A stretch of DNA of 64,000 bases from Promethearchaeota archaeon (lineage in GTDB: Archaea > Asgardarchaeota > Lokiarchaeia > Sigyniarchaeales > SOKP01). This document shows, piece by piece, positions 1-9,078 of this stretch. How positions within the stretch are numbered: position 1 is the stretch's first letter; each line of letters starts with the position of its first letter. A program made the position numbers and the translations under genes. The stretch covers positions 1-64,000 of the forward strand of contig JAHPZJ010000010.1 in assembly GCA_019058245.1 (NCBI GenBank), in the 5' to 3' direction. The notes beneath the pieces are model-generated. The model had not been told where the DNA came from. It worked only from the letters and a program-made list of their open reading frames with translations, and ran no database searches.

Positions 1-2
1 TG

Positions 3-185
3 AGTTTATTTTCTTCAAATTCAAATAGGTTCATAGTATTTAAAGAAAAATATAATTCCCCAGTTTTAAAAAGTGAAATTAATGAGATCATTATTCATCG
101 AAATGAAAAGAAAATATCTATCGATAAATTAAATTCAAATATTATAAAGCATTTAAAAGCTAAAGATAATGCTAAGATTATTTAA
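3..185 (+). CDS. C-terminal fragment of an unidentified protein (5' end outside window)
   Basis: Reading frame 3 is open from the left edge of the window to a TAA at 183-185, giving the last 60 residues of a protein that begins upstream. The fragment is hydrophilic, rich in Lys, Ile and Asn, and ends in KHLKAKDNAKII. No motif can be recognised. It converges on the next gene with only three bases between the two stop codons. A frame this long without a stop in such AT-rich DNA is suggestive but not conclusive, and the function is unknown. Confidence 0.5.
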   Translation, partial: SLFSSNSNRFIVFKEKYNSPVLKSEINEIIIHRNEKKISIDKLNSNIIKHLKAKDNAKII

Positions 186-188
186 AAA

Positions 189-608
189 TTATTTAGCTTT
201 TAGATTAGCTAAGGTTTCTTCTAATATTTTTATTATCCTTTGTTTATAAGGAACCTGTTCGGGATACATATAACTAAAAGTTTTCCAATAAGGTCGTTTA
301 TGCCCGATTTTAAATTTAATTCCATTCATAGAAGTCATATATGAATTATTATCGATTTTAGTTGCGATCTGGTCAGCTATTAAGTACCAATGAAATTTAG
401 TATTAATCTTTGCTCCAGAATTAGTTGGAGCCGGATTAACTCTAGTTTTTATTGAATTAAACTTAAAACTCCATTTATCCGGTGCTTCTTTAGTTTCATG
501 CCATTTACCATTATTATAATTCCAATTATGAGAGCCACCTACTCTCATACCAGAATATTTTGTATTTTTATATCTTTTAAGAGAATCGTATATATTATAT
601 TTTATCAA
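189..608 (-). CDS. hypothetical protein, aromatic-rich, 139 aa
   Basis: I do not recognise this protein. It is basic and unusually rich in Trp, Tyr and Asn, with a GGSHNWNYNNGKWHE stretch near residues 24-38 and a PYWKTFSYMYPEQ stretch near the C-terminus, suggesting a small globular fold rather than a membrane protein. There are no Cys pairs, signal peptide or membrane segments. The longest frame starts with TTG at 608 and has no clear Shine-Dalgarno site; an ATG at residue 21 (base 548) is an alternative start. It is transcribed away from the membrane-protein gene at 707-1144 and may be a single-gene unit. Confidence 0.55.
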   Translation of the reverse strand: MIKYNIYDSLKRYKNTKYSGMRVGGSHNWNYNNGKWHETKEAPDKWSFKFNSIKTRVNPAPTNSGAKINTKFHWYLIADQIATKIDNNSYMTSMNGIKFKIGHKRPYWKTFSYMYPEQVPYKQRIIKILEETLANLKAK

Positions 609-706
609 ATTAAACTACTTTGAGAGTTTTATGTACTAAAAATTAGCTTTTAATTAATAGAATATAACACTGAAAATTTACTGAAAAAAAAAATATTAAT
701 TGTTAT

Positions 707-1144
707 TTATTCAACTTTCCATTCATATGGTTTTGGACCAGCAAATAGCAAAACCAAGGAACAGACTATAATAGGTATACCACCCCACCCAAATCCGAAA
801 ATTTCTATAATTATTCCCCATAAAAGCATCCATGGTATCCTCGCCTTTCCAATAATTAAAACCCAATTATATAGATTATCCCAATCTTTATTTGCACACT
901 TATCAGAAAATTTGGGTTTAATAATTACAAATGATATTAAGACTGTGATAATACCACTGATTATATACCAAATAGAATTCCCAATCCCAAATATTCCTAT
1001 ACCTAACACCGCAGTTGCAGTTCCAATTATAATAACTCCATATATACCTAAAAAAAGTTCGATAATTCCACTTATAATTCCTATTACCCAAGCCCATTTC
1101 CCCAGAGTTGATACCCAAGATGCATGTTTCCATTCTTCACTCAT
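707..1144 (-). CDS. small multi-pass membrane protein, 145 aa
   Basis: A hydrophobic protein with about four predicted membrane segments (roughly residues 17-40, 44-58, 60-75 and 103-136), separated by one hydrophilic stretch (KPKFSDKCANKDWDN, near 76-90). It starts with a short soluble head, MSEEWKHASW. The Gly/Ile-rich helices resemble the small four-helix membrane proteins that are common in Lokiarchaeia and have no assigned role. No catalytic motif is visible. The gene stands alone between unrelated neighbours, followed by an AT-rich spacer before the pyruvate kinase gene on the same strand. Confidence 0.65.
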   Translation of the reverse strand: MSEEWKHASWVSTLGKWAWVIGIISGIIELFLGIYGVIIIGTATAVLGIGIFGIGNSIWYIISGIITVLISFVIIKPKFSDKCANKDWDNLYNWVLIIGKARIPWMLLWGIIIEIFGFGWGGIPIIVCSLVLLFAGPKPYEWKVE

Positions 1145-1320
1145 ATTTCTAACCTAAAGTCCTAATTTTTTATAGATTTAGTAAGAAAATATGTTGTATA
1201 AATAATTCTTTAATTTATTTATATGTGGTTTTATCTATATAATTTTTAAGTTAAAAATTTTATCCTTATTTGAGTAAATATCATTAATAACTTAGGTTAA
1301 TTAATATTTACTCTTTATTT

Positions 1321-2781
1321 CTATTCAGATTCTATTATTTCCCCCACGTAATAAAGTCCTACTAAATTTCCTCTACGCTCAAATTTTCTTGAAACTAATA
1401 AGATTATTACATGCTCATTCTCGTCAAGCAATTTTTTCTCAACAGAATGTTTAACAGACTGCTCTATAATTTCTTCAGCATCCATATTAAAGAAATCAAA
1501 ATTTTCAATTTGAACAGCTTTTACACCCCATACTAAGTTTAATTCCCTTGCGGTTCTTTTATGTGGGGTTATAGCAATTATTGGTAAGGGGGGTCTATAC
1601 TTTGCAATCATCATAGCACCATATCCCTTTCGAGTTATAACTAAAATTTTTCCTCTAAAATTCAATTCTTCCATTTCAGATGCCAAAGAATGGATAGCAT
1701 GCCCCAATGTTTGAGTATGAGTTAATCTATCAGAATCATATTCATCTGGAACCCTCTTTTGCATATTTTCAGTTGCAGTTTTCGCAATTTGGTTCATATA
1801 ATGAACAGCATCAATTGGATATTTTCCCATTGCCGTCTCTGCTGAAAGCATTACAGCATCGGTACCATCCATAACTGCATTGTAAACATCATTTGCTTCT
1901 GCCCTAGTGGGGATTGGATTTGTAACCATTGATTCAAGCATTTGAGTTGCTACAATAATAGGCTTTCCTTCACGATTACTTTTATAGATCATTTCCTTTT
2001 GCCATAAGGGAACTTTATCTGGATCTATCTCAACACCTAAATCTCCTCTGGCTACCATGATTCCATCGCTTACTTCTAAAATCTCATCGAATTTTTCTAA
2101 TGCTATAGGACGTTCAATTTTTGAAATTAATTTAATTTTAGAATTGCCAAAATTTTCAAGAATTCTTTTTACATGAAGAACATCATCTCCCCCAGAAACA
2201 AATGAAATCGCTACATATTCTGGATCGAGTTTCGCAATAAATTCCAGATCCTTTTTATCCTTTTCTGTGGGAACCTTCTGAGATAATTCACCTGTTGGAA
2301 TATTCACTCCTTTTCTATTGCTAATCGTCCCTCCCGCTAAAACCTCTGCAATTACATGATCTTCTTCTTTACTAATTACCTTAATTTTAATTATTCCATC
2401 ATTTACAAAAAAATTATCTCCAACTTTAATTGATTTTAGAAATCCAGGTAAAGGAATGGAAAATTGCGTTTGATCTCCTTGAATTTCTTTTTCAAAAACT
2501 TTTACTTTTTGACCTATCCCTAGATTATATGCTTTGTCATCTTTAAATTGCCCTACTCGAATTTTTGGTCCTTGAATATCAGCTAAAATCCCCACATATT
2601 CGCTTACTTCTCTAATTCTTTTAACTAATTCTGTCTTTTCATCATGAGATCCATGTGAAAAATTTAATCTAAAAATATCTACACCCGCATCAATAAGCTT
2701 TTTGAGCATTTCTTTTGAGCTCGAAGCAGGACCTAATGTAGAAACTATCTTAACTGTATTTTCTCTAAATGACATACTCAT
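1321..2781 (-). CDS. pyk: pyruvate kinase
   Basis: Catalyses the last step of glycolysis, phosphoenolpyruvate plus ADP to pyruvate plus ATP, in the cytoplasm. At 486 residues it has the usual family length. Diagnostic motifs are all present: STLGPAS (14-20) and RLNFSHG (38-44) in the N-terminal barrel, the catalytic lysine in SKIERP (Lys221), the metal-binding ARGDLGVEI (244-252), and ATQMLESM followed by the AEANDV and LSAETAMGKYP segments (278-322). A C-terminal alpha/beta domain follows. The chosen ATG at 2781 gives MSMSFRENTVKIVSTLGP, a typical N-terminus; the second Met at residue 3 is also possible. It has no operon partner: the flanking genes are on the same strand but separated by AT-rich spacers. 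Confidence 0.97.
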   Translation of the reverse strand: MSMSFRENTVKIVSTLGPASSSKEMLKKLIDAGVDIFRLNFSHGSHDEKTELVKRIREVSEYVGILADIQGPKIRVGQFKDDKAYNLGIGQKVKVFEKEIQGDQTQFSIPLPGFLKSIKVGDNFFVNDGIIKIKVISKEEDHVIAEVLAGGTISNRKGVNIPTGELSQKVPTEKDKKDLEFIAKLDPEYVAISFVSGGDDVLHVKRILENFGNSKIKLISKIERPIALEKFDEILEVSDGIMVARGDLGVEIDPDKVPLWQKEMIYKSNREGKPIIVATQMLESMVTNPIPTRAEANDVYNAVMDGTDAVMLSAETAMGKYPIDAVHYMNQIAKTATENMQKRVPDEYDSDRLTHTQTLGHAIHSLASEMEELNFRGKILVITRKGYGAMMIAKYRPPLPIIAITPHKRTARELNLVWGVKAVQIENFDFFNMDAEEIIEQSVKHSVEKKLLDENEHVIILLVSRKFERRGNLVGLYYVGEIIESE

Positions 2782-2869
2782 AAACCTTTTTTTGTTTTCA
2801 TAGTAGTCTGGATACTGAACTCATAATTATTTTAATGATAAATAATATTATTGTGTTTGTACTTAAAAA

Positions 2870-3340
2870 TTATTCATTTTCTATTAAATTCTTAAAATGA
2901 TCTAATTTAATTCGAAATTTATGTCTAATAGATTTTAATTTTTCGATAGAATTATGATACCCTTCAGATTGCTTAATTTCTTTTATTAATAACAACTGAA
3001 TCCTTAGCATTTTAGGGAAAATTGAATATTGAATTAACTTAAGATCATTTTTTATGGCATAATCTTTTGCTATCTGAACTAATAAATCGGAACTATTATT
3101 TGCTAAGGAAATAGCTAAAAAGTATCTTAATTTTGGTGTTTTGGAATAATTTTTTACAATAAATAAAAAAAAATTTTTGTTTTTCTCACTTAAATCATAT
3201 AATTTTTCTATTTTTAAAGTTTTAAATTGATTATTGTAAAGTTCAGAGATTGGAGCATGTTTACCTCTTATCTTTTTAATATCTTTAAAAATATTATTCC
3301 TAATAAACGATTTCAAATCAATATGGTTTAATTCTGGCAT
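2870..3340 (-). CDS. hypothetical helical protein, 156 aa
   Basis: I do not recognise this protein. It is basic, rich in Lys, Leu and Ile, and appears almost wholly alpha-helical, with a HEAT-like alternation of helices in the middle (FLFIVKNYSKTPKLRYFLAI, then NNSSDLLVQIAKDYAI). There is no membrane segment or metal site. Composition and length resemble the small solitary helical-repeat proteins found in Asgard genomes. It lies upstream of the pyruvate kinase gene on the same strand with about 90 bases between them, so co-transcription is possible but unsupported. A shared function cannot be inferred. Confidence 0.6.
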   Translation of the reverse strand: MPELNHIDLKSFIRNNIFKDIKKIRGKHAPISELYNNQFKTLKIEKLYDLSEKNKNFFLFIVKNYSKTPKLRYFLAISLANNSSDLLVQIAKDYAIKNDLKLIQYSIFPKMLRIQLLLIKEIKQSEGYHNSIEKLKSIRHKFRIKLDHFKNLIENE

Positions 3341-3823
3341 TTTTTAACTCGATGATTTATCTTAAATTGAAATAATTAGCATATATAATTATAGTTTAAA
3401 AGATATATATTAGATTTGATTTAATTCCTATATTGCAATTTTAAAATCGAGTTTTTTGGGATGTATTAACCTCAAAATTAAAAATATTAGAAATTAGGTT
3501 ATATAATTTATGTAATTTCATCATCTTAACTAAAATCTAAAAGATTTATGAAATCATAGAAATTATAATGAAATTTAATGGAATAGAGGGTTTCTTTTAT
3601 AAAAAGCTTTGAATTAAAAGTGAGCATTTAAATTTGCTTTAGATATCATTAAAGAAACATTTAAATAATCACTTTATTATATTATAAATGGTACCACTTT
3701 TTGCGATCACTCAAAAATTTTCATTAATGGGTCATTTGAGAGCATTTATTACATCCGACAAGGTTCTAAATAAAGAATTTTTATTAAAATAGATTAAAAA
3801 TAAATTTATATAAAGATAAAAAA
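3341..3823. other. AT-rich intergenic stretch with one micro-ORF
   Basis: No convincing gene lies here. On the plus strand a 34-codon frame (ATG at 3688, TAG at 3790-3792) follows a TATA-like TTTATTATATTATAA at once, so a leaderless micro-protein beginning MVPLFAITQKFSL is possible. The downstream TATA-like TTTATATAAAG at 3803-3813 would serve the frame at 3824. I see nothing else structured. Confidence 0.3.
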
Positions 3824-4045
3824 ATGTCGATGTCATTAGTTCCATCTGTAAACAATAACCAAATTTCAATACAAAAGTTTATTGATTGGGATAAATTTGA
3901 GAATATTTTTTATAATAACCTTTATTTAGAGAACTATAAAATTGTAATTAAAATTCCTCTTATTCCTAAAAAAGACCTAAAAAACGAGATTAAAATAAAG
4001 AAGTTTAATCTGGAAAAATATACATTTTTAATTTCTTACGATTAG
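3824..4045 (+). CDS. possible small hypothetical protein, 73 aa
   Basis: A 73-codon frame starting MSMSLVPSVNNN, rich in Ile, Lys and Asn, with no recognisable motif. A TATA-like box (TTTATATAAAG, 3803-3813) sits about 11-21 bases upstream of the ATG, closer than a normal archaeal promoter to start distance, and there is no Shine-Dalgarno site. It points towards the zinc-finger mini-gene on the opposite strand. In this AT-rich DNA a chance frame of this length is quite possible, so I keep it only as a weak candidate. Confidence 0.25.
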   Translation: MSMSLVPSVNNNQISIQKFIDWDKFENIFYNNLYLENYKIVIKIPLIPKKDLKNEIKIKKFNLEKYTFLISYD

Positions 4046-4070
4046 TGTTTTATGTTAAAAATATAAAAAC

Positions 4071-4214
4071 TCAATTGTTCTTAGTCATTTTACTTTTTCT
4101 TTTTCCTTTGTTAAGTTTATTCCAGCATGAGAAACAAATATATGTTTTATCTTCTAACAGAACTAAATCTTTTGTTGAGCGAATCATTCCACATCGATCA
4201 CATTTTTTTAACAT
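4071..4214 (-). CDS. zinc-ribbon mini-protein, 47 aa
   Basis: A short minus-strand gene, ATG at 4214-4212 and TGA at 4073-4071. The protein begins MLKKCDRCGMIRS and contains a second pair, YICFSCWNKL, so four cysteines form a CxxC-(18)-CxxC zinc-ribbon pattern followed by a basic tail (NKGKRKSKMTKNN). The central phrase KDLVLLEDKTYIC is typical of treble-clef or zinc-ribbon knuckles. Such tiny zinc proteins are common in Asgard archaea and may bind nucleic acid or protein. The opposite-strand frame at 4045-4236 is hydrophobic nonsense and is best explained as its shadow. The exact role is unknown. Confidence 0.7.
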   Translation of the reverse strand: MLKKCDRCGMIRSTKDLVLLEDKTYICFSCWNKLNKGKRKSKMTKNN

Positions 4215-4394
4215 TCAATTTACCTATTATATTTAATTTTGCCTCTAAGATTATATCGATTTAACAATATTAATTATTTTTTAAATAGATTGAAAGAATA
4301 AAATATTCAAATATAACTAATAGGAAAAAGGATTTTTATTTTTCAAAATTATACAACATAAATAATTATAAGAATTATTTAAGAAGAATTGTAA

Positions 4395-5414
4395 ATGATT
4401 GCTAATATTACTGACGGATTAGAAAGTGGTAATTTGGTCTTAAAGGTGTTAACAACCAATACAGTTGATGTAACTTTATATACAGAAGATAAGTTTTTGG
4501 GGAAAGTTATACAACCACGAGCAGAAGCAATTCAAGCGATTGGTGAACATGGATTAGCAATTCTCATTAAATTTTTTAAAGACGGTACACCTCATAATTA
4601 TCTATTTGATACTGGAAGTCTTAAATCTACAATAATTGAGAATTGCGATGTTTTTAATGTAAATTTACACAACATTGAAAAGGTAATTATAAGTCATGGT
4701 CATTATGATCATTTTGGGGGATTAATGAAAGTTATACCTCAATTAAAAGAAGGTAGTGAATTATATTTGAATCCCGAATGTTTTTATCAAACTCATCAAA
4801 TAGACTTTAGAGATGGACAAGAAGTCTCAATGAAAGAATTAGAATACTCCTTAGAAAAGCTAAAACAAAACGGGACTATTACAAAACATAGAAAATATCC
4901 TTTATTAGACAAAAAATTGATTTATGATCTTGCCAAAATACATAGAGTAAAAATAATTGAGACAAGAGAACCTCAAAAATTATATAAAGGTTTTATAACT
5001 AGTGGAGTAATTGAAATATTTGATGAAAGTGAAGTAACTAAAGGACGTCTAGTTTCAGATGAAATAAACAATTTCAAAAAATATACTGCTCGAGATGAAA
5101 CCTCGATTTATATTAATATTGTAAATAAAGGTTTAATAATTCTAACGGGATGTGCACATGTAGGTATAATCAACACAATAAAACATGCCCAAAAATTAAC
5201 TGGTATTGAAAAGGTGTATGCTATTATTGGTGGATTTCATAAAGTAAATGTTCCAATAGCAATGATTGAAGAAACAATCCAATTTATTGAAGATTTAGAT
5301 CCTGAGGTAACCTGTGGGATGCATTGTACAGGTTTTGAATTTAATAAAAGAATGAGCGTTAGAGGACATCCATCACATACATTAGGAGTGACAGGAACAG
5401 AATTTCATCTCTGA
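4395..5414 (+). CDS. metallo-beta-lactamase-fold hydrolase (COG1237-like)
   Basis: A 339-residue MBL-fold metal-dependent hydrolase. The signature HGHYDHFGG lies near residues 100-108 and supplies the H-x-H-x-D-H ligands. Later metal or active-site elements are GCAHVGI (about 252), IIGGFHKVN (about 279) and GMHCTGFEF (about 308), the layout of the COG1237 subgroup that includes the archaeal dihydropterin-ribofuranosylaminobenzene phosphate synthase-like proteins. It is cytoplasmic with no signal peptide. The start ATG at 4395 follows an AT-rich leader without a strong Shine-Dalgarno site. It is a single-gene unit. The precise substrate cannot be read from sequence. Confidence 0.85.
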   Translation: MIANITDGLESGNLVLKVLTTNTVDVTLYTEDKFLGKVIQPRAEAIQAIGEHGLAILIKFFKDGTPHNYLFDTGSLKSTIIENCDVFNVNLHNIEKVIISHGHYDHFGGLMKVIPQLKEGSELYLNPECFYQTHQIDFRDGQEVSMKELEYSLEKLKQNGTITKHRKYPLLDKKLIYDLAKIHRVKIIETREPQKLYKGFITSGVIEIFDESEVTKGRLVSDEINNFKKYTARDETSIYINIVNKGLIILTGCAHVGIINTIKHAQKLTGIEKVYAIIGGFHKVNVPIAMIEETIQFIEDLDPEVTCGMHCTGFEFNKRMSVRGHPSHTLGVTGTEFHL

Positions 5415-5484
5415 ATTATTAAAACCCACCTTTTAATTAAATATACTTTAAAAAATATAAAAAAAATTATAATTTTATATAGAT

Positions 5485-6267
5485 TTAATCTCTGAAACCA
5501 TAATATGCATTAATAAGTAATAATAAAAATCCAACAACAGACAATTCATAACCATCTGGTAATTCAAATAAAATTATTTGATTCCAACCGAAAGTAAACC
5601 AAATCAAAGATATAACCACTATTATAAACATTATAGTAGAAAGGATATTACGTCCTTTTCTCTTCCACCAACTGGATTCTTCTAACAATATCTTTTCAAT
5701 GATCTCAACATCAGTAAGGGAAGCATCCATATTTACAATTTTTTCTTTAAGCTTTTTCTTTTCTCTAGAATGGGCAATTGATCTAAAAGAAGCACCAAGT
5801 ATGAATAGAATAACAATTATTAATAGATCAAATATTGTATTGGTTACTTCAAATGAAGCACTTGGATTAGAATAATAAGTAATAAGTGTTAAGAATAATA
5901 ATAATACCAAAAGAAATCTAACAGAATATTTGGGCAAATACAAGGGATATTTTTGTTTTTTGGTATCTTGAATTATTAGATCTGGTCTTTTTATTTCCTC
6001 GATAACATCACTCATCTTTTCATATCCACTTCTTCTTGCTTCAAAATAAAAAGCAACCACAACAAAGATTACATTTACTATTAAGGGATCAATTGGCTGG
6101 CGAAACAACAAGTTTCCCAAAGGAAAGGCTACAATCATAATTGTGCTCAATGCTCTAATTGTTCCTCGAGGTGTTCCAAGCGGATGGCCTTCAACTTTAC
6201 CTCCCACACTAAATCTGTTAATCAAAACCCATGTACCAAAGATCAACAATAAAATAAAGGATATCAT
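5485..6267 (-). CDS. multi-pass membrane protein of unknown function, 260 aa
   Basis: A polytopic membrane protein with about six or seven hydrophobic segments: an N-terminal helix (MISFILLLIFGTWVLINRF), two near residues 35-75, two near 110-160 and two near 210-257. A charged cytoplasmic stretch of about 40 residues (HSREKKKLKEKIVNMDASLTDVEIIEKI, here interrupted for length only by its position at about 165-195) separates the last pairs. The phrase PRGTIRALSTIMIVAFPLG near residue 33 looks conserved. I cannot assign a family or substrate. It converges on the MBL gene, and a 240-base spacer separates it from the regulator upstream. Confidence 0.7.
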   Translation of the reverse strand: MISFILLLIFGTWVLINRFSVGGKVEGHPLGTPRGTIRALSTIMIVAFPLGNLLFRQPIDPLIVNVIFVVVAFYFEARRSGYEKMSDVIEEIKRPDLIIQDTKKQKYPLYLPKYSVRFLLVLLLFLTLITYYSNPSASFEVTNTIFDLLIIVILFILGASFRSIAHSREKKKLKEKIVNMDASLTDVEIIEKILLEESSWWKRKGRNILSTIMFIIVVISLIWFTFGWNQIILFELPDGYELSVVGFLLLLINAYYGFRD

Positions 6268-6504
6268 TTTTTTTCGCTCTATTTTTCTTTCTATTCAAAA
6301 TATACCTGAATAGGTTCTAATTTAGTTATGATCTATTTGATTTTAATACTTTTAAGACTTTTGTTATTACAATCTAAAAACTCTATAGAAATATATATAA
6401 TTATTCGTTCAATTTGAATAGAATAAAAACTCAGAATTTTGAATGATTGAAATGAAGCTTTAAATCAACTTTTAAAAGAAAAAAATAAAACATTAAGGTT
6501 TAAA

Positions 6505-6891
6505 TTACTTAGGAAATCGTTCGAGAAATGATTCTGATATTCCCCTTCTTTGAAGCAAATCGAATTTATCAGCTTGTCGAGTTGGAGATTTCTGAAATGC
6601 ATATTCAATAGCTCTAATAAATTGTAAACCATCACCAGTTATCTCATATACTCCATTTCCTTCTCTTCTAATCAAATTAACCTCTTTTAATTGAGTAAGA
6701 TGATTAGAAACAGCGGTTTTTTTTAATTCTAACTCATTTACAATTTTACTATAAGATTGTGGTCCTTTTAAGAGTAATACAAGAATATATATTCTCTTCT
6801 CGTTACCGATTGCTTTCAATATATCTACTATTTCTGAGAATGAGGTCATAATAGATTCTATTAGATGTTCATGAACATTTTGAGTAATCAA
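6505..6891 (-). CDS. ArsR-type winged-helix regulator
   Basis: A 128-residue DNA-binding regulator. Residues about 18-80 form a winged helix of ArsR type: EIVDILKAIGNEKRIYILVL, then a recognition region around SKIVNELELKKTAVSNHLTQ, then a wing, LIRREGNGVYEITGDGL. No metal-binding Cys pair is visible, so it is unlikely to be a classic arsenite sensor. It overlaps by four bases (ATGA type) the upstream GyrI-like gene, so the two are translationally coupled and probably act together: a small-molecule-binding protein and its DNA-binding partner made as separate chains. The target genes are not evident from the sequence. Confidence 0.85.
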   Translation of the reverse strand: MITQNVHEHLIESIMTSFSEIVDILKAIGNEKRIYILVLLLKGPQSYSKIVNELELKKTAVSNHLTQLKEVNLIRREGNGVYEITGDGLQFIRAIEYAFQKSPTRQADKFDLLQRRGISESFLERFPK

Positions 6892-7406
6892 TTTTTATCT
6901 TCCTCTTTTAATTTTATAGGTACATACCAATCCATTAACGAATTCTCAATGTCTTTCTCGTCCCATCTATCAGGATGGTAGGATTGCATCATAAATGGGT
7001 ATGATGGTTCGTACTCCGAATCAGGTAACCACTGAGAAAACACATACTTGGTTCCTTTACCCTTGTATTTCGATGTAAAGAATAAATATTTAGATTCTGG
7101 AAACACTTTATAGAACATTTCCAATGGGAAAAATTCTAAACTTTTCACTTCAATTCCCACAAAAATATGAAATTTCTTATGTTTAGTGTAGTCATCCGGT
7201 TCAATGTGAACTTCATACCCATATGCTTTTCCAAATTTTATAGTTTCTAGAAAATTCCTGTATTTATAATAAATTTTTTCAAATCTTTCCCATGTCTTGC
7301 CAATTTCGTTTTCTCTATCCCAACCTTTTGCTGAATGAAATGGATCTCCATAATAAACACACCCTAAGAGTTTAAAAACTTTAGCTTCTAAGACTTTTGG
7401 TTCCAA
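6888..7406 (-). CDS. GyrI-like small-molecule-binding domain protein
   Basis: A 172-residue protein whose pattern matches the GyrI-like / AraC effector-binding fold: EVHIEPDDYTKHKKFHIFVGIEV, then SLEFFPLEMFYKVFPESKYL, then an aromatic-rich C-terminus (SYPFMMQSYHPDRWDEKD). In characterised regulators (Rob, BmrR, SAV2435-type proteins) this domain binds hydrophobic or cationic ligands in an aromatic cleft. Here it stands alone and is followed by the ArsR-type gene with a four-base overlap. I infer a two-chain sensor of xenobiotics or lipids. The family assignment rests on pattern recognition, not on an alignment. Confidence 0.65.
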   Translation of the reverse strand: MEPKVLEAKVFKLLGCVYYGDPFHSAKGWDRENEIGKTWERFEKIYYKYRNFLETIKFGKAYGYEVHIEPDDYTKHKKFHIFVGIEVKSLEFFPLEMFYKVFPESKYLFFTSKYKGKGTKYVFSQWLPDSEYEPSYPFMMQSYHPDRWDEKDIENSLMDWYVPIKLKEEDKN

Positions 7407-7550
7407 ATGATTAAAAAATTTTTATTTGTTCTTAATAAAAATATAATTTTTCAATTATTTAAGTCTATTCACTTTTTTTAGAGCTTTATTCATATTATTT
7501 AAATATTAGAAAATCATTTTGTGGTTACCAACTTAAAATAGGAAAAAAAA

Positions 7551-8030
7551 ATGAACATGCAAGAATACACTATAAGACCGATAGGTAAGGTAAGAGTTAA
7601 AGGAGATGATCCAAAAACAGCACAATATTTTTTAGATATCGAAAAACCTTATCGTTCGGCACTAAAAGAGTTAGATAAATGGTCTCACGTAATTATTCTT
7701 TTTTGGGCCCATGAAATGGATAAAGATGAATATAGGAGTGCTGAAGATTGGGCGGTGGATGTCCCATATGCAGAGGGCGCACCTAAAACGGGGATCTTCG
7801 CAACTCGTGCAGAATATCGTCCTAATCCTATCCTTATGACAACATCAGCAATAATTGATGTTGATATTAAAAATGGGATGGTTCTATTAGCAGGTATAGA
7901 CGCTTATAGTGGTACACCAATTATCGATCTAAAGGCATATTTTCCAATATGTGACAGGGTTAGAGATGCTCACATTGCTCCTTGGTTTGATGGATGGCCA
8001 GAATATCTTGAAGACGGTATTGAATGGTGA
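7551..8030 (+). CDS. trmO: TrmO-like tRNA m6t6A37 methyltransferase (UPF0066/TsaA)
   Basis: A 159-residue TsaA/UPF0066 beta-barrel protein. The family uses S-adenosylmethionine to N6-methylate t6A37 in some tRNAs. Diagnostic segments are YTIRPIGKVRV at the start, WSHVIILFWAHEMD (about 43-56), ATRAEYRPNPILMTT (about 81-95, containing the conserved RPNP) and LLAGIDAYSGTPIIDLKAYF near 119-139. The length is near that of the single-domain archaeal form. Two ATGs lie close together (7551 and 7557); the first is used here. It is followed after about 110 bases by the GNAT gene on the same strand. Some UPF0066 proteins may have other roles, so the exact substrate is inference. Confidence 0.85.
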   Translation: MNMQEYTIRPIGKVRVKGDDPKTAQYFLDIEKPYRSALKELDKWSHVIILFWAHEMDKDEYRSAEDWAVDVPYAEGAPKTGIFATRAEYRPNPILMTTSAIIDVDIKNGMVLLAGIDAYSGTPIIDLKAYFPICDRVRDAHIAPWFDGWPEYLEDGIEW

Positions 8031-8142
8031 CAAGAGCAAGGCTTTTTTGAAGATTATGAATAATTATGAGGCAGAAACTATGATAACTTCAATAAGAAAA
8101 CTTAATTTTTTAATTATAAGATTGTAAAAAGAGGAAAAGAAA

Positions 8143-8910
8143 ATGGTAAGAATTTTGGATGTGAATGAGAAAAATATTGATGAACAGGAATTATTTTGTA
8201 AAAAAACAAAAAAGAAATTTCCTGGTTATCAAAATAAGGTTAAATGGATGAAAGAAAGATTTAAAGAAGGATTAAAATATAAAGTCTTATATGTTCAGGA
8301 AGGAAATAAAGAAACTTCCCGTGGTATGATCGAATATATTCCCGGAGAGTTTAATTGGCGTGGAATACAAGCTGATGGGTGGATGGTTATCCACTGTATT
8401 TGGGTTGTCGGGAAATCAAAAGGTAAAGGATATGGAAATAAATTATTACAGATTGCAATTGAGGATGCGAGGACACAAGGTATGCATGGTATTGTAGGGA
8501 TGTCAGCAGAGAAAGGGGGTTGGATCCCTAAAAAAAAGCTATTCATCAGTAATGGTTTTAAAAAAGTTGACGAAATTGAACCAAATTATAGTTTGTATGC
8601 TTTATATTTTAATAAAGATGCCCCAAAACCACGATTTTATCTCATTGATAAACAGAAACGGAATGAATATTTAGATAATGGAGTGACGATTATATACACA
8701 GATCAGTGTCCTTATATAATAGATTTTGTGGAAGAACTGAAAGAATCTGATAAAACAGGAAGATTTAAAACTATTAAACTTAATGATTGTAAAAAAGCAC
8801 AACAAAACGGAATTTATCCCTATGGAACATATTGCATAATATGTGATGGGAAAGTTTCTTTATATTTACATCAAACCAGAAGAGAAATCAATAGTATTTT
8901 AAATTTGTAA
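8143..8910 (+). CDS. GNAT acetyltransferase with YoaP-like C-terminal domain
   Basis: A 255-residue two-domain protein. Residues about 1-155 form a GCN5-related N-acetyltransferase: the acetyl-CoA loop is visible as GKSKGKGYGNKLLQIAIED (88-106), preceded by a beta strand, DGWMVIHCIWVVG. The C-terminal third (about 165-250), with ITIIYTDQCPY-like and GTYCIICDGKVSLY segments, fits the YoaP-like domain often appended to GNAT enzymes. The acceptor is unknown. A good Shine-Dalgarno site (AGAGGAAAA) precedes the ATG. It lies downstream of the TrmO-like gene on the same strand, without overlap. Confidence 0.8.
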   Translation: MVRILDVNEKNIDEQELFCKKTKKKFPGYQNKVKWMKERFKEGLKYKVLYVQEGNKETSRGMIEYIPGEFNWRGIQADGWMVIHCIWVVGKSKGKGYGNKLLQIAIEDARTQGMHGIVGMSAEKGGWIPKKKLFISNGFKKVDEIEPNYSLYALYFNKDAPKPRFYLIDKQKRNEYLDNGVTIIYTDQCPYIIDFVEELKESDKTGRFKTIKLNDCKKAQQNGIYPYGTYCIICDGKVSLYLHQTRREINSILNL

Positions 8911-9078
8911 ATCAGAAATGTTATTAATTATAAAAAAACAATTATATAACATATTTCAAATAAAAATTCTTTTAAAATATTCTTTTTTTTCCACTTTTAG
9001 AAGGAACTAACGTGTCTCATATATTTTTTTATCTCTTATTCTAAAGCTTAAAAAACTAAAGATTTAAAAAAAAAATTA

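Noticed and set aside
4045..4236. 63-codon plus-strand frame with a hydrophobic start
   Set aside because: It lies opposite the zinc-ribbon gene at 4071-4214, whose CxxC pairs are far more meaningful; no ribosome binding site.
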